A program made the translations under genes and the position numbers. Shown one piece after another: positions 15,122 through 22,185 of a DNA stretch of 58,390 nucleotides (its first letter is position 1; each line of letters starts with the position of its first letter). The DNA is taken from positions 1-58,390 of IMG/VR virus record IMGVR_UViG_3300049259_000203. One strand, 5' to 3'. The notes beneath the pieces were generated by a model. It did no database searches. It was not told the origin of the DNA and saw only the letters and a program-made list of their open reading frames with translations. The DNA is from a virus.

Positions 15122-15517
15122 TCAGCCGATCCCCTCGGGCGCCTGCTCGGCCCAATCGCCGGCCGTGCTCAACACACCCGGCCGGGTGCCGAGCGTCGAG
15201 CACATCGCGCGGGCCCGCACCGTCGCCGTCGCCAGGTCCTCCGCCCGGAACGAGATGTGCAGCGCGGGCTCGTCGTACGGCCCGCCGGAGAGCGGCTCGC
15301 ACCACTGCTGCCACGAGTCGCCGCCGATGACCTCGTACACACCGAGGCAGGTCACCGCCGCGTCGCGGAGCTCCTCGATCGAGCGCCGGCCGGTCGCCGC
15401 GACGTGCAGCGTCCACACCTTCGCGGTCTCAAGCGCGTCGTCGCCGGGGCCGTCGCCGCGGGTCTCGCCGTCGTAGAAGCCGTCGAGCGTGAACCGCTCC
15501 CGGTCGGTGGCCGGCAT
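15122..15517 (-). CDS. hypothetical protein, 131 aa
   Basis: The alpha/beta protein (MPATDRERFTLDGFYDGE) has a beta strand pair around KVWTLHVAATGRR and ALHISFRAEDLATATVRARA, and a W-Q-Q-W-C segment. No motif is recognised. The ATG at 15515-15517 forms TGATG with the stop of the previous gene. Confidence 0.72.
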   Translation of the reverse strand: MPATDRERFTLDGFYDGETRGDGPGDDALETAKVWTLHVAATGRRSIEELRDAAVTCLGVYEVIGGDSWQQWCEPLSGGPYDEPALHISFRAEDLATATVRARAMCSTLGTRPGVLSTAGDWAEQAPEGIG

Positions 15518-15666
15518 CACGACGTCACCCGGGCGGTGAGGTCCGCCGCGCGCTGCCGCAGCATCGTCGCGGCGTCGCGCTGGCCGGTGCGGTCGGCGAG
15601 GGCCGCCGCGGCGCGGAGCTCGTCGGCTTCGCGTGTGAGCTGCTCGCGGGTCGGTCGGTTGCTCAT
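15517..15666 (-). CDS. small helical protein, 49 aa
   Basis: The 49-residue protein is almost entirely helical (REQLTREADELRAAAALAD) with heptad-like hydrophobics, so it is likely a coiled-coil peptide. I chose the ATG at 15664-15666 because the start-associated leader CACAGGAGGACCCG lies just upstream. It is the first gene of its operon, under the promoter at 15740-15768. A second copy of AGGAGGACCCG lies farther up the leader (15702-15712). Confidence 0.72.
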   Translation of the reverse strand: MSNRPTREQLTREADELRAAAALADRTGQRDAATMLRQRAADLTARVTS

Positions 15667-15739
15667 CTTCGGGTCCTCCTGTGAGAGGGGCTCGGACCCC
15701 ACGGGTCCTCCTCGTTAGTCGTGCAAGGTCTGTACATAC

Positions 15740-15768
15740 ATTATGAACGACGGGGCGGGCGGCGTACA
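15740..15768 (-). promoter_or_regulatory. phage-family promoter (TGTACG-17-CATAAT)
   Basis: Minus strand: -35 TGTACG (15763-15768), 17-bp spacer, -10 CATAAT (15740-15745), then GTATGTACAGAC. GGAAACC precedes the -35. The leader of about 75 bases carries two copies of the AGGAGGACCCG element. It drives 15666 leftwards. Confidence 0.8.
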
Positions 15769-15789
15769 TGGTTTCCGGCAGATAGGCTG

Positions 15790-16161
15790 TCAGTATTCGA
15801 CGGTCCGGGTCGGCGGGCCAAGGCCGCCCCCCTCGGCGTCGACGGCGAACGCAGCCTCGTCGCCGAGCTCGATCGCCTCGTACGCGAACGCCCGGTCGGC
15901 GTCGCCGACGAAGCAGCACAGCGGGTACCACTCGACCAGCACCGCGGCCGCCATGCGCATGTCCGCCTTCGTGCCGCGCGCCGGGTCGTGCCCGACGGCC
16001 CGCGCGAACCGCGCGTCGAGCAGCGTCCGCTCGAACAGCCGCGCGGTGCCCGCCCCGACACCGCGCGGGTACCGCGCCCGGAACGGCTCCAGATGCCGCG
16101 GGCACCACACCTTGAGCACGTCGAGCTGGACGTTCGGGCGGTCAGGCGGCGAGCCGCTCAT
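15790..16161 (-). CDS. hypothetical protein, 123 aa
   Basis: The helical protein has VWCPRHLEPFRARYPRG near the N-terminus and VEWYPLCCFVGDADRAF towards the C-terminus, and ends TRTVEY. It might bind metal through the C/H residues. Its ATG (16159-16161) lies inside the end of the Dam methylase frame, which overlaps it by 20 bases because of the G15 tract just upstream. It is the last gene before promoter 15740-15768. Confidence 0.75.
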   Translation of the reverse strand: MSGSPPDRPNVQLDVLKVWCPRHLEPFRARYPRGVGAGTARLFERTLLDARFARAVGHDPARGTKADMRMAAAVLVEWYPLCCFVGDADRAFAYEAIELGDEAAFAVDAEGGGLGPPTRTVEY

Positions 16162-17029
16162 CTACTCGCCCCCCCCCCCCCCCGGCTTCGAGTCGGAGCT
16201 GCGTCATCAGCGGACGGTTGCACCAGAGGACCTCCGTCGCGCGGATCGTCGGCTGCCCGCGGCGGTTCCCGGCCGACGCGGTGACCTGCCGCTCGGAGAC
16301 GGACCACCCTTCGTACAGCTCGTCGTAGAGCGGCGAGTGGTACCCGGACAGCATCACCGTCGCTGGCGTCGCAGCGAGAGCCGCGGCGAGCTCGCGGTGC
16401 TGCTCCTCGGTGCTCATGTCGTGCAGGTAGTCGTTCGCGCGGAACCGCCGGCTCGACTGCGTACGCCGTCGCGTCGACGCCAGATACGGCGGGTCGATGT
16501 ACATGAGCACGTCGGAGCGCCGCCCGTACAGCTCGATCGCCTCGATCGCCGGCCGGTTGTCGATGATGACCCCGCGCAGACGCTCGGCGGCCTCGTGCAT
16601 CCGGTCGACCATCCGCTGCACCGCCCACGCGTCCGACCCGCCGTTGCGGATACTCGCCGACCAGGAGCTCCGGTGGCTGTCGGACGTCGCGCCGGAGAAC
16701 GCCTGCACGATGCGGACCCACGTCCGACGCGCCCGCTCGACGTCGTCCTCGACGTCGCGGTCGTCGCACGCGGCGAACTCGTCGCGGGCGTACGGCGTGA
16801 GCCGGCAGACGCGGACCAGGTCGTCCGGCCGGTCGCGGAGCACCCGCAGGAACGTCACCAGGTGCCCGTCGATGTCGTTCACGACCTCATGCGCCACCGG
16901 CCGCTTCGCGAACAGCACCGACGCCGCGCCGCAGAACGGCTCGACGTACGCGTCGTGCGGCGGCATCAGCGACACGATCCACGGCGCGATACGCGTCTTC
17001 CCGCCGTAGTAGTTGATCGGCGGCTTCAT
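16142..17029 (-). CDS. dam: DNA adenine methyltransferase, Dam (D12 class)
   Basis: The 295-residue N6-adenine methylase uses S-adenosylmethionine. Order alpha is clear: motif X YYGGKTR (about 7-13), motif I EPFCGAASV (about 30-38) and motif IV DPPY (about 178-181), followed by target-recognition segments and the terminal VLWCNRP strand. Phage Dams protect viral DNA from host restriction. The C-terminus is unusual: a run of 15 G (16169-16183) encodes Gly5 and puts the last eight codons over the start of the next gene. In either other phase the frame would stop at the next ATG. The start is ATG 17027-17029. Confidence 0.93.
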   Translation of the reverse strand: MKPPINYYGGKTRIAPWIVSLMPPHDAYVEPFCGAASVLFAKRPVAHEVVNDIDGHLVTFLRVLRDRPDDLVRVCRLTPYARDEFAACDDRDVEDDVERARRTWVRIVQAFSGATSDSHRSSWSASIRNGGSDAWAVQRMVDRMHEAAERLRGVIIDNRPAIEAIELYGRRSDVLMYIDPPYLASTRRRTQSSRRFRANDYLHDMSTEEQHRELAAALAATPATVMLSGYHSPLYDELYEGWSVSERQVTASAGNRRGQPTIRATEVLWCNRPLMTQLRLEAGGGGGRVDERLAA

Positions 17030-17268
17030 GTCTCGTCGCCGTGCCCGATCGAGAGGACCGCCCCGTCCGGGAACACGACGCTCGTGCGGGGCGGCCCGGT
17101 CGCGGTCATCACGGTGTGCAGGACGGCCCCGTCGGCGAGCGCGATCAGTCCCTCACCGGTGGCGAGCACTTGACCGACCAGGTCGGCGTGCGCCTCACGG
17201 ACCCGGGCGATCAGCTCGGGATCGTTCGTCGCCCGCTCGACGAACTCGGCGCGCTCCTCCGGCGTCAC
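17026..17268 (-). CDS. hypothetical protein, 80 aa
   Basis: The first half is helical (VTPEERAEFVERATNDPEL, IARVREAHADLVGQVLA) and the second half has beta hairpins (ALADGAVLHTVMT, SVVFPDGAVLSIG). No family is recognised. The start is GTG 17266-17268 with a GTGA overlap, and the stop overlaps the dam start. Confidence 0.7.
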   Translation of the reverse strand: MTPEERAEFVERATNDPELIARVREAHADLVGQVLATGEGLIALADGAVLHTVMTATGPPRTSVVFPDGAVLSIGHGDET

Positions 17269-17456
17269 GACGCCGACCCTCCCCACATCTTGATGCACCG
17301 CCGGCATGAGGCGCTGCCGTCGACCTCGCGGATGCGTCGCGTCCTCGGGTGGCCGGCGCCGCACAGCGGCCAGAGCCCGCCGCCGAGCAGCGACCGCGCG
17401 TAGTGCCGCGCGCCACCGGTGCGCACGGTGACGACGATGCGCGGCAACCTCAGCAC
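17265..17456 (-). CDS. small zinc-binding hypothetical protein, 63 aa
   Basis: The basic 63-residue protein has LCGAGHPRTRR near residues 31-41 and SCRRCIKMW near 50-58, consistent with a single zinc site (C, H, C, C). The GTG start at 17454-17456 overlaps the end of the Gp37/Gp68 gene by 7 bases. Function unknown. Confidence 0.68.
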   Translation of the reverse strand: MLRLPRIVVTVRTGGARHYARSLLGGGLWPLCGAGHPRTRRIREVDGSASCRRCIKMWGGSAS

Positions 17457-18463
17457 GGACGTCCGGCCGGGCGCATCGCGTCGAGGCGCGCGCCCGCGAT
17501 CGCGAGGTCCGGCAGCTCATCCCAGGTGCGGCCGTCGAGCTCGCGGCCGGCGACCTTCTTACCGACCCGGATGACCGGCGTCACGTTCGCGCCCTCGGGC
17601 AGGTGGTCGTACGTGCAGTGCACGTTCCCGGACCGGTCGATCAGGTACGCCGGCGGCTTCCCGCCCTGACCGTGCAGCGTGTTGAACTCCTCCCCGGGCA
17701 GCGGCGGCCGCCACTCGCCCCACTGCTTGAACAGGAAGGGGACGCCAGCGGCGCCAGCATCGTTGCGCAGGTCCCGGAACCATCCCGGGTGCGGCGGGCG
17801 CGCGTGCGGCCCCGACTCGCCGCCCGCGATGATCCAGCCGATGCCGTCTCGCCGCGGGACGAAGACGGCGCAGTCGGGCGCGTGCTGGCCGGCACCCTCG
17901 AACGTAGGCACGAGGCACCGGCACTCGCCGAACAGGAACGGAGCGAGGTCGACGCCGCCGATCAGCGGCTCGCAGCTCAAGAACCGCAGCCGCGCCGGCA
18001 CCGCGAGGAGATCGGCGATGCGGCCAATCACCCGTTCGCTCTCGACGGTCGTCCCGAGCCACACGTTCACCGGCCACGCGTCGCCCCACGGCGCCATGTC
18101 GGCGACGTTCTCGGGTCGCTTCGTGAGGAGCATCCAGATCAGCCACGGCGTGTCGGCGATGAGCTGCCAGAGCCGCTCGCGGAGCGGGTCCAGCGCCGGG
18201 TGCAGCTCGAAGACGTCGCACATGCTCCCGCTGAACACGCGCGCGATCGTCCCGGCCTGCTCGGCGTCAGCGTTCCACTTGAGCGGCTTCCGCCAGTTGG
18301 CGTCGCTCAACTCGCGGCGCGGCCCGTTCTTGCCCCACACGTCGTGGCCGTACCGCTTCGCCTGCGCCTCGGCGTAGCAGCCGTCGCAGCCTGCCGAGAC
18401 GCGCGCGCAGCCCCACCACGGGTTGAAGCTGTAGTCCGCCCACTCGATCTTGGTCAGTCCCAC
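17450..18463 (-). CDS. phage Gp37/Gp68-family protein (DUF5131)
   Basis: The 337-residue protein carries the family signature IEWADYSFNPWWGC (residues about 6-19), the three cysteines of CARVSAGCDGCYAEA (CX6CX2C, about 19-33) and further blocks SGSMCDVFE, WLIWMLLTKRPEN, WLGTTVESE, LRFLSCEPL and WIIAGGESG. The cysteine triad and TIM-barrel-like order resemble radical-SAM proteins related to SplB, so Fe-S chemistry on nucleic acid is plausible but unproven. The start is GTG 18461-18463 with AGGAGG 6 bases upstream. It overlaps the homing endonuclease end by 10 bases. Confidence 0.88.
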   Translation of the reverse strand: MGLTKIEWADYSFNPWWGCARVSAGCDGCYAEAQAKRYGHDVWGKNGPRRELSDANWRKPLKWNADAEQAGTIARVFSGSMCDVFELHPALDPLRERLWQLIADTPWLIWMLLTKRPENVADMAPWGDAWPVNVWLGTTVESERVIGRIADLLAVPARLRFLSCEPLIGGVDLAPFLFGECRCLVPTFEGAGQHAPDCAVFVPRRDGIGWIIAGGESGPHARPPHPGWFRDLRNDAGAAGVPFLFKQWGEWRPPLPGEEFNTLHGQGGKPPAYLIDRSGNVHCTYDHLPEGANVTPVIRVGKKVAGRELDGRTWDELPDLAIAGARLDAMRPAGRPC

Positions 18464-18960
18464 CCGTACCTCCTGCGTAGGTGTTCCAGCGCGTCGTCGG
18501 CGTCGTCGCCCTTGACGACGAGCCGCGGCCGCACCGCGACGAGCAGCGCGTAGACGTCCCGCGCGCCCTGGATCGTCCACGCGAACACCTGCTCGCGTCC
18601 GAGGTTGCCGCGGCTCACGCAGCCGTGCCCGAACGTGGCGACGAGCCACTCGATGAGCGGGACGCTGGTGTTGTAGATCGACACGAACGGGCGCCTCACC
18701 TTGGCGCTGGTCGAGTGGTCGGTCTTGAAACGCACCGAGCCGTCCGCGTCGATCAGGCCCGCGACGTACGCCAGCGTTACCTCGTCCGGCAGCGTGATCC
18801 GTTGTGGCGCCGGCTCGTACGTCCGCGAGCGGTTCCGGTGCGTCGCCGCCGCGCTGATGCGGGCGCGGGCGTCAGCGGTGTGGGTCTTGCCGTAGAACGG
18901 GTTCGCGGCGCCCGTCCTCGCCACCGAGAGCGCCGAGCGCGTCGCGGCGGTGTGCCTCAC
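18454..18960 (-). CDS. LAGLIDADG homing endonuclease with NUMOD3 motif
   Basis: This free-standing 168-residue protein has an N-terminal NUMOD3-type DNA-binding element (TGAANPFYGKTHTADARARIS, in two parts about residues 16-36), followed by a single LAGLIDADG motif (YVAGLIDADGSVRF, about 65-78) and the usual strands to FAWTIQGARDVYALL. One-motif enzymes act as homodimers. NUMOD3 usually accompanies GIY-YIG or HNH enzymes, so this pairing is uncommon. The GTG at 18958-18960 overlaps the ASCH gene stop; the tight fit suggests an old, domesticated insertion. Confidence 0.88.
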   Translation of the reverse strand: MRHTAATRSALSVARTGAANPFYGKTHTADARARISAAATHRNRSRTYEPAPQRITLPDEVTLAYVAGLIDADGSVRFKTDHSTSAKVRRPFVSIYNTSVPLIEWLVATFGHGCVSRGNLGREQVFAWTIQGARDVYALLVAVRPRLVVKGDDADDALEHLRRRYGWD

Positions 18961-19391
18961 GCGGCCTTCCTGCTCTCGTTGATCGCGCGCAGGACGGCGG
19001 TCGGCGCGAGCCAGAGCCCGAGCTGCCCGCGCTCGGGGATGTGCGCGTCCAGCGCGACGACGTCGTCGATGAGCCAGTGGCACTGCTCGGCGGCGGCCCA
19101 CGCCGGGTCGCACGCGCACTGGAGCGTCGCCGTACGGCGCGACTCCTCGCAGACGCCGACGAGGCGGAACGACCCGACGAACACGCCCGCGGGCATCGCG
19201 TCCTTCGGCGGCACGTCGACGCCGGCGAGGATCATCGCCCGGTAGCCCGCCTTGTCGAACGACTTCGCCGCGTGCATCGCGACCACGTTGCCGATCTGGT
19301 CCCGCGGCGGCGACCAGAGTCGGTTCTCGATGCGCTTGCCGGCGTGCAGGATCGCCCACCACCACGGCTGCGAACCGGAGAGGGCCTTCAC
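18957..19391 (-). CDS. ASCH-domain protein
   Basis: The 144-residue protein begins VKALSGSQPWWWAILHAGKRIENR, the classic ASCH opening (SxxQPWAxxIxxGxKxxENR), followed by NVVAMHAAKSFD, AGVFVGSFRLVGV, CHWLIDD and GQLGLWLAP. ASCH domains bind RNA or modified nucleosides; some are N4-acetylcytidine amidohydrolases. It lies among DNA-modification genes. The start is GTG 19389-19391 (GTGA overlap). Confidence 0.88.
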   Translation of the reverse strand: MKALSGSQPWWWAILHAGKRIENRLWSPPRDQIGNVVAMHAAKSFDKAGYRAMILAGVDVPPKDAMPAGVFVGSFRLVGVCEESRRTATLQCACDPAWAAAEQCHWLIDDVVALDAHIPERGQLGLWLAPTAVLRAINESRKAA

Positions 19392-19714
19392 AGCCGGGCC
19401 CGCAGGCCGCCGTGCGCGTTGGCGTGCTCGGCGAGGGCCGCGCCGCGCTCCCACGGCCGAGACGTCGGGACGACCTCTGCGACGACCGCGGGGCCGTCGG
19501 GCTTGAGCGCGGCGACGAGCCGGTCCGTCGCGTCGAGCACGACGACAGCGAGCGTGGCGAGGCCCCATCCGACGACGACGGCGTAGTCGTAGCCGGCGAC
19601 GATGAGCACGAGCTCGACCGCGACCGCGGCGTACGACAGGCCGCGGCGGGTCATCACCGCGTCGACGAGAGCCAGCGCCGCCAGCACGGGCAGGGCGGCG
19701 ATCAGGAACGCCAG
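19388..19714 (-). CDS. membrane protein, about 108 aa (start uncertain)
   Basis: Three hydrophobic stretches are visible: LAFLIAALPVLAALALVDAV, SYAAVAVELVLIVAGY and YAVVVGWGLATLAVVVL. They are followed by a cytosolic tail with SRPWERGAALAEHANAHGG. The start is unclear. A CTG at 19712-19714 lies one base after the previous stop, a GTG at 19685-19687 would remove half the first helix, and a GTG at 19826-19828 would overlap the previous gene by 113 bases. The function is not recognised. Confidence 0.6.
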   Translation of the reverse strand: MAFLIAALPVLAALALVDAVMTRRGLSYAAVAVELVLIVAGYDYAVVVGWGLATLAVVVLDATDRLVAALKPDGPAVVAEVVPTSRPWERGAALAEHANAHGGLRARL

Positions 19715-19715
19715 G

Positions 19716-20033
19716 TCACCGACGCCGCCGGCGTACCGCCGGATGACGGCGGACGTACGACGGCGCCGGCTTGGCGACGGCGTCGTCGGGGTCGCTGGTC
19801 GGCGCCTTCCGCGGGTCCACACCTTCACCTGGCAGCCCTCCGGTCTGCTCGAGGACCGCCGTGTGCCGGCGTATCCGTTCCTGCTCCTTCATCACCGCGA
19901 CGCGCAGGTCGCGGGCGTTCTGGCTGGTGGCGCCCCACCGCTCCTCGGCCCTGGCGAGGCGCTCGTATAGCTCGACGATCCTGCGCTCGGCTCGGCGCAG
20001 CCCGGTCCACGCGCGGTAGCGGTCCCATCTCAC
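19716..20033 (-). CDS. coiled-coil hypothetical protein, 105 aa
   Basis: Residues about 10-70 are a single charged helix with heptads (AERRIVELYERLARAEERW, ARDLRVAVMKEQERIRRH), then a Pro-rich linker and a very basic end (HPAVRRRRR). This is typical of a nucleic-acid-binding accessory protein. The GTG at 20031-20033 overlaps the ParB-like gene stop by four bases. Confidence 0.7.
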   Translation of the reverse strand: MRWDRYRAWTGLRRAERRIVELYERLARAEERWGATSQNARDLRVAVMKEQERIRRHTAVLEQTGGLPGEGVDPRKAPTSDPDDAVAKPAPSYVRRHPAVRRRRR

Positions 20034-20971
20034 CGGCCCGCCAGGTACTCGGCGGCCATGACCTCCAGCACCTTCCACGTTGGCGTCTCCGGGTCGACGT
20101 CGCCGCAGTCGCGGGCCCGGTCGATCGCCTGCGCGACGACGGCGGCCGCGTCGGCGGGGATCGCCCGGGTGCCGAACAGCGTCTCCAGCGGCGCGGAGCC
20201 CTTGTGCCTGGGCAGGCCGGTGTGCTCGTCGAACCAGCCGGCGCGCAGGTCCTCCAGGTGCCGCTCGCCGAGCGCGATGAGCAGCATCACGGCGGTCGCG
20301 ACGTTCGCGACGTCGTACGCGGTGTGCGTCGTCTCGATGAGGTCCAGCATCGGGTCGTACTCGCGCATCGCGACGAGCCACCGCGAGTCGGCGGGGACGC
20401 TGCGCAGCATCGTCGTGAACGCCTCGCGGGCCCGCTCGACCTCGGCAGGCAGGAACACGAGGCTGATCGTCGTGAAGTCGAGGTTGGCCTCGCCGAGCGC
20501 CCCGACCTCGACCTGCGACAGCAGCTCCAGCACCTTGTCGTCGAGCCCGGAGTATTGCCGCAGGTCGATCTCGGCGATCTCGTCGTAGAGCTGCTTGAGG
20601 ACGCCCGGGTCGTCCTCGCCCTCGATCGCGTTGTGCGAGAGCTGGATCGCGATGCGCCGGTCCTTCGGGATCGGGTCGAGCGCCACCATGACGTAGATCA
20701 CGTCGAGGCCCGCGTCGATCGACGCCCTGATGCGGTGGTTGCCGGAGAGGACCTCCAGCGCGCCGGCGTGCTCGCCTTCGTCGATCGTCCAGCAGAACGG
20801 CGTGCTCGTCAGGCACCCGTCCGCCTTGATGTTCGCGACGAGCTGCCGGTACCGCTCGTTGCGCATGTACCGGGCGTTGAGCTCCAACAGCCGCACGTCG
20901 CGCGGGTTGACCTGCCGGACCTCGGTGCGCAGCTTCCCGAACACGCCGACCGGGTCGAAGACGTCACCCAC
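20030..20971 (-). CDS. ParB/sulfiredoxin-fold protein, 313 aa
   Basis: The N-terminal 110 residues follow the ParB N-domain pattern: REVRQVNPRDVRLLELNAR-like opening, RYRQLVANIKADGCLTSTPF (near 40-60), and LEVLSGNHRIRASIDAG (near 72-88), with GNHR in place of the GERR of true ParB. A conserved QLSHNAIEGEDD segment follows and the C-terminal 180 residues are helical with no known domain. Such GNHR proteins include ATP/CTP-using enzymes and nucleases found beside DNA-modification genes. Its role here is unknown; it lies in one operon with the methyltransferase-like/GNAT fusion. Confidence 0.85.
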   Translation of the reverse strand: MGDVFDPVGVFGKLRTEVRQVNPRDVRLLELNARYMRNERYRQLVANIKADGCLTSTPFCWTIDEGEHAGALEVLSGNHRIRASIDAGLDVIYVMVALDPIPKDRRIAIQLSHNAIEGEDDPGVLKQLYDEIAEIDLRQYSGLDDKVLELLSQVEVGALGEANLDFTTISLVFLPAEVERAREAFTTMLRSVPADSRWLVAMREYDPMLDLIETTHTAYDVANVATAVMLLIALGERHLEDLRAGWFDEHTGLPRHKGSAPLETLFGTRAIPADAAAVVAQAIDRARDCGDVDPETPTWKVLEVMAAEYLAGR

Positions 20972-21206
20972 GGGCCCGCTCCCGCCCCTGGTCGGTGAGC
21001 GCGTACCCGACGAGCGTCGACGTGAGCGGCTCGGTGCGCACCAGCCCCTCGTGGATGAGGCGCATCAGCCGGCCGCGCACCGCCCGCCCGTTCGCGTCGC
21101 CGAGCTCGTGACGGACCGCGGTGATCGTCGCCTTCCCGTCGCCGGCGGCCTGCGCCGCGGCGTCGACCGCCCGCAGCACCGCCCGGTCGGTGTCCTCGAT
21201 GGTCAC
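20964..21206 (-). CDS. winged-helix protein, 80 aa
   Basis: This winged helix has a TDRAVLRAVDAAAQAAG helix, ATITAVRHELG, then VRGRLMRLIHEGLV as recognition helix and a YALTDQGRERA end. The layout matches 11008-11244 and 57268-57447. The start is GTG 21204-21206, overlapping the previous stop as GTGA. It is probably a DNA-binding regulator or adaptor. Confidence 0.77.
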   Translation of the reverse strand: MTIEDTDRAVLRAVDAAAQAAGDGKATITAVRHELGDANGRAVRGRLMRLIHEGLVRTEPLTSTLVGYALTDQGRERARG

Positions 21207-21898
21207 GCCGACTCCCGGTGATGACGGTCCAGCACAGCCCACGCCTCGTTCACCCGCTGCATCGCCTCGGTCGTGCCGCCGGCGTCCGGGTGCGCGACCC
21301 GCGACGCGTTGACCTTGATCGTGCGGGCGTACTTGGCGTCGGCGAGCATCCCGTCGATGTCGTTGTCGGTCGGCTCCCGGTCGCCCCACAGCCGGAACAG
21401 CAGCAGCGCCGCGTCCCGCGCGGTGAGCCCGGCACCGATCGCCGTCGCCTGCCCGGGCAGCGCCTTGAAGCCTTGGTACTGCTGCCGGCGCTTCGTCACG
21501 CCGTAGTCGTCGAGGCGCCGCAGCATGACGAGCGCGAGCGCGACGGCGCGGACGTTGTGCTGCCACGACGGCGCCCTGCTCGTTGCCCACTGCGGCCGCC
21601 GGAACGCGTCGCACGGGTACACGTACTCGCCGTCGCTGCCGGTGTTGAACCGGACGACGACCCCGCCGTGCACGAACCGCGCGTCGGCGCGCAGCCCGCC
21701 GTCCTGGCGGATGCCCCGCTCGTCGACCGCCACCTGGATGACGACGATCTTCGCGCCGAGGCGTCCGGCTTCCTTGAGCAGCAGCGTCTTCGTGTCGTCC
21801 CACGACGCGGTGAACGCGCTGTCGGTCACCTTCTCCCCGGCGACGCCGTCCGGCCAGAACACCAGCCGCTCGAACCGCAGGACCGGCAGGTCGCTCAC
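21203..21898 (-). CDS. protein with C-terminal J-domain-like HPD motif, 231 aa
   Basis: Residues 1-150 form an unrecognised alpha/beta domain (LRFERLVFWPDG, DTKTLLLKEAGRLGAKIVVI). The last 40 residues read KVNASRVAHPDAGGTTEAMQ then RVNEAWAVLDRHHRES, a good match to helices II-III of DnaJ: the HPD triad (about residues 202-204) followed by the helix with VNEAW.VL. A C-terminal J-like module suggests recruitment of the host DnaK chaperone, as some phages do at replication. The GTG start at 21896-21898 overlaps the previous stop. Confidence 0.8.
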   Translation of the reverse strand: MSDLPVLRFERLVFWPDGVAGEKVTDSAFTASWDDTKTLLLKEAGRLGAKIVVIQVAVDERGIRQDGGLRADARFVHGGVVVRFNTGSDGEYVYPCDAFRRPQWATSRAPSWQHNVRAVALALVMLRRLDDYGVTKRRQQYQGFKALPGQATAIGAGLTARDAALLLFRLWGDREPTDNDIDGMLADAKYARTIKVNASRVAHPDAGGTTEAMQRVNEAWAVLDRHHRESA

Positions 21899-22185
21899 GA
21901 GCCCGCGGGGAGCGCGGGCGCGGTGCCGCCGTACGCCTCGATGACGTCGCCGAAGCCGACGCCGGCGTCGACGGCGGTGCGCGCGATCGCGCCGCGCACC
22001 CGGGCGAGCTCGCGCCGGAGGTCGTCGAGCTCGTCGGCGACCTGGTCCCGCTCCAGCTCGGCGGCGGCCGCCCGCTCGTTGGCTTCCTCGACCATCGCCC
22101 AGGTCGCGCGCCCGCGCTTGTCGCCCTCGTCGGTGGGCGCGGCCGGGGTGGCGGTCTCGGCGGCGCGGGTGTCCAGCTCGGTCAT
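21895..22185 (-). CDS. coiled-coil hypothetical protein, 96 aa
   Basis: An Ala/Thr-rich N-terminus leads into a coiled coil (MVEEANERAAAAELERDQVA, DELDDLRRELARVRG) and a C-terminal GVGFGDVIEAYGG segment. No family is recognised. The ATG at 22183-22185 overlaps the fusion gene stop by four bases, so it is translated together with it. Confidence 0.72.
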   Translation of the reverse strand: MTELDTRAAETATPAAPTDEGDKRGRATWAMVEEANERAAAAELERDQVADELDDLRRELARVRGAIARTAVDAGVGFGDVIEAYGGTAPALPAGS

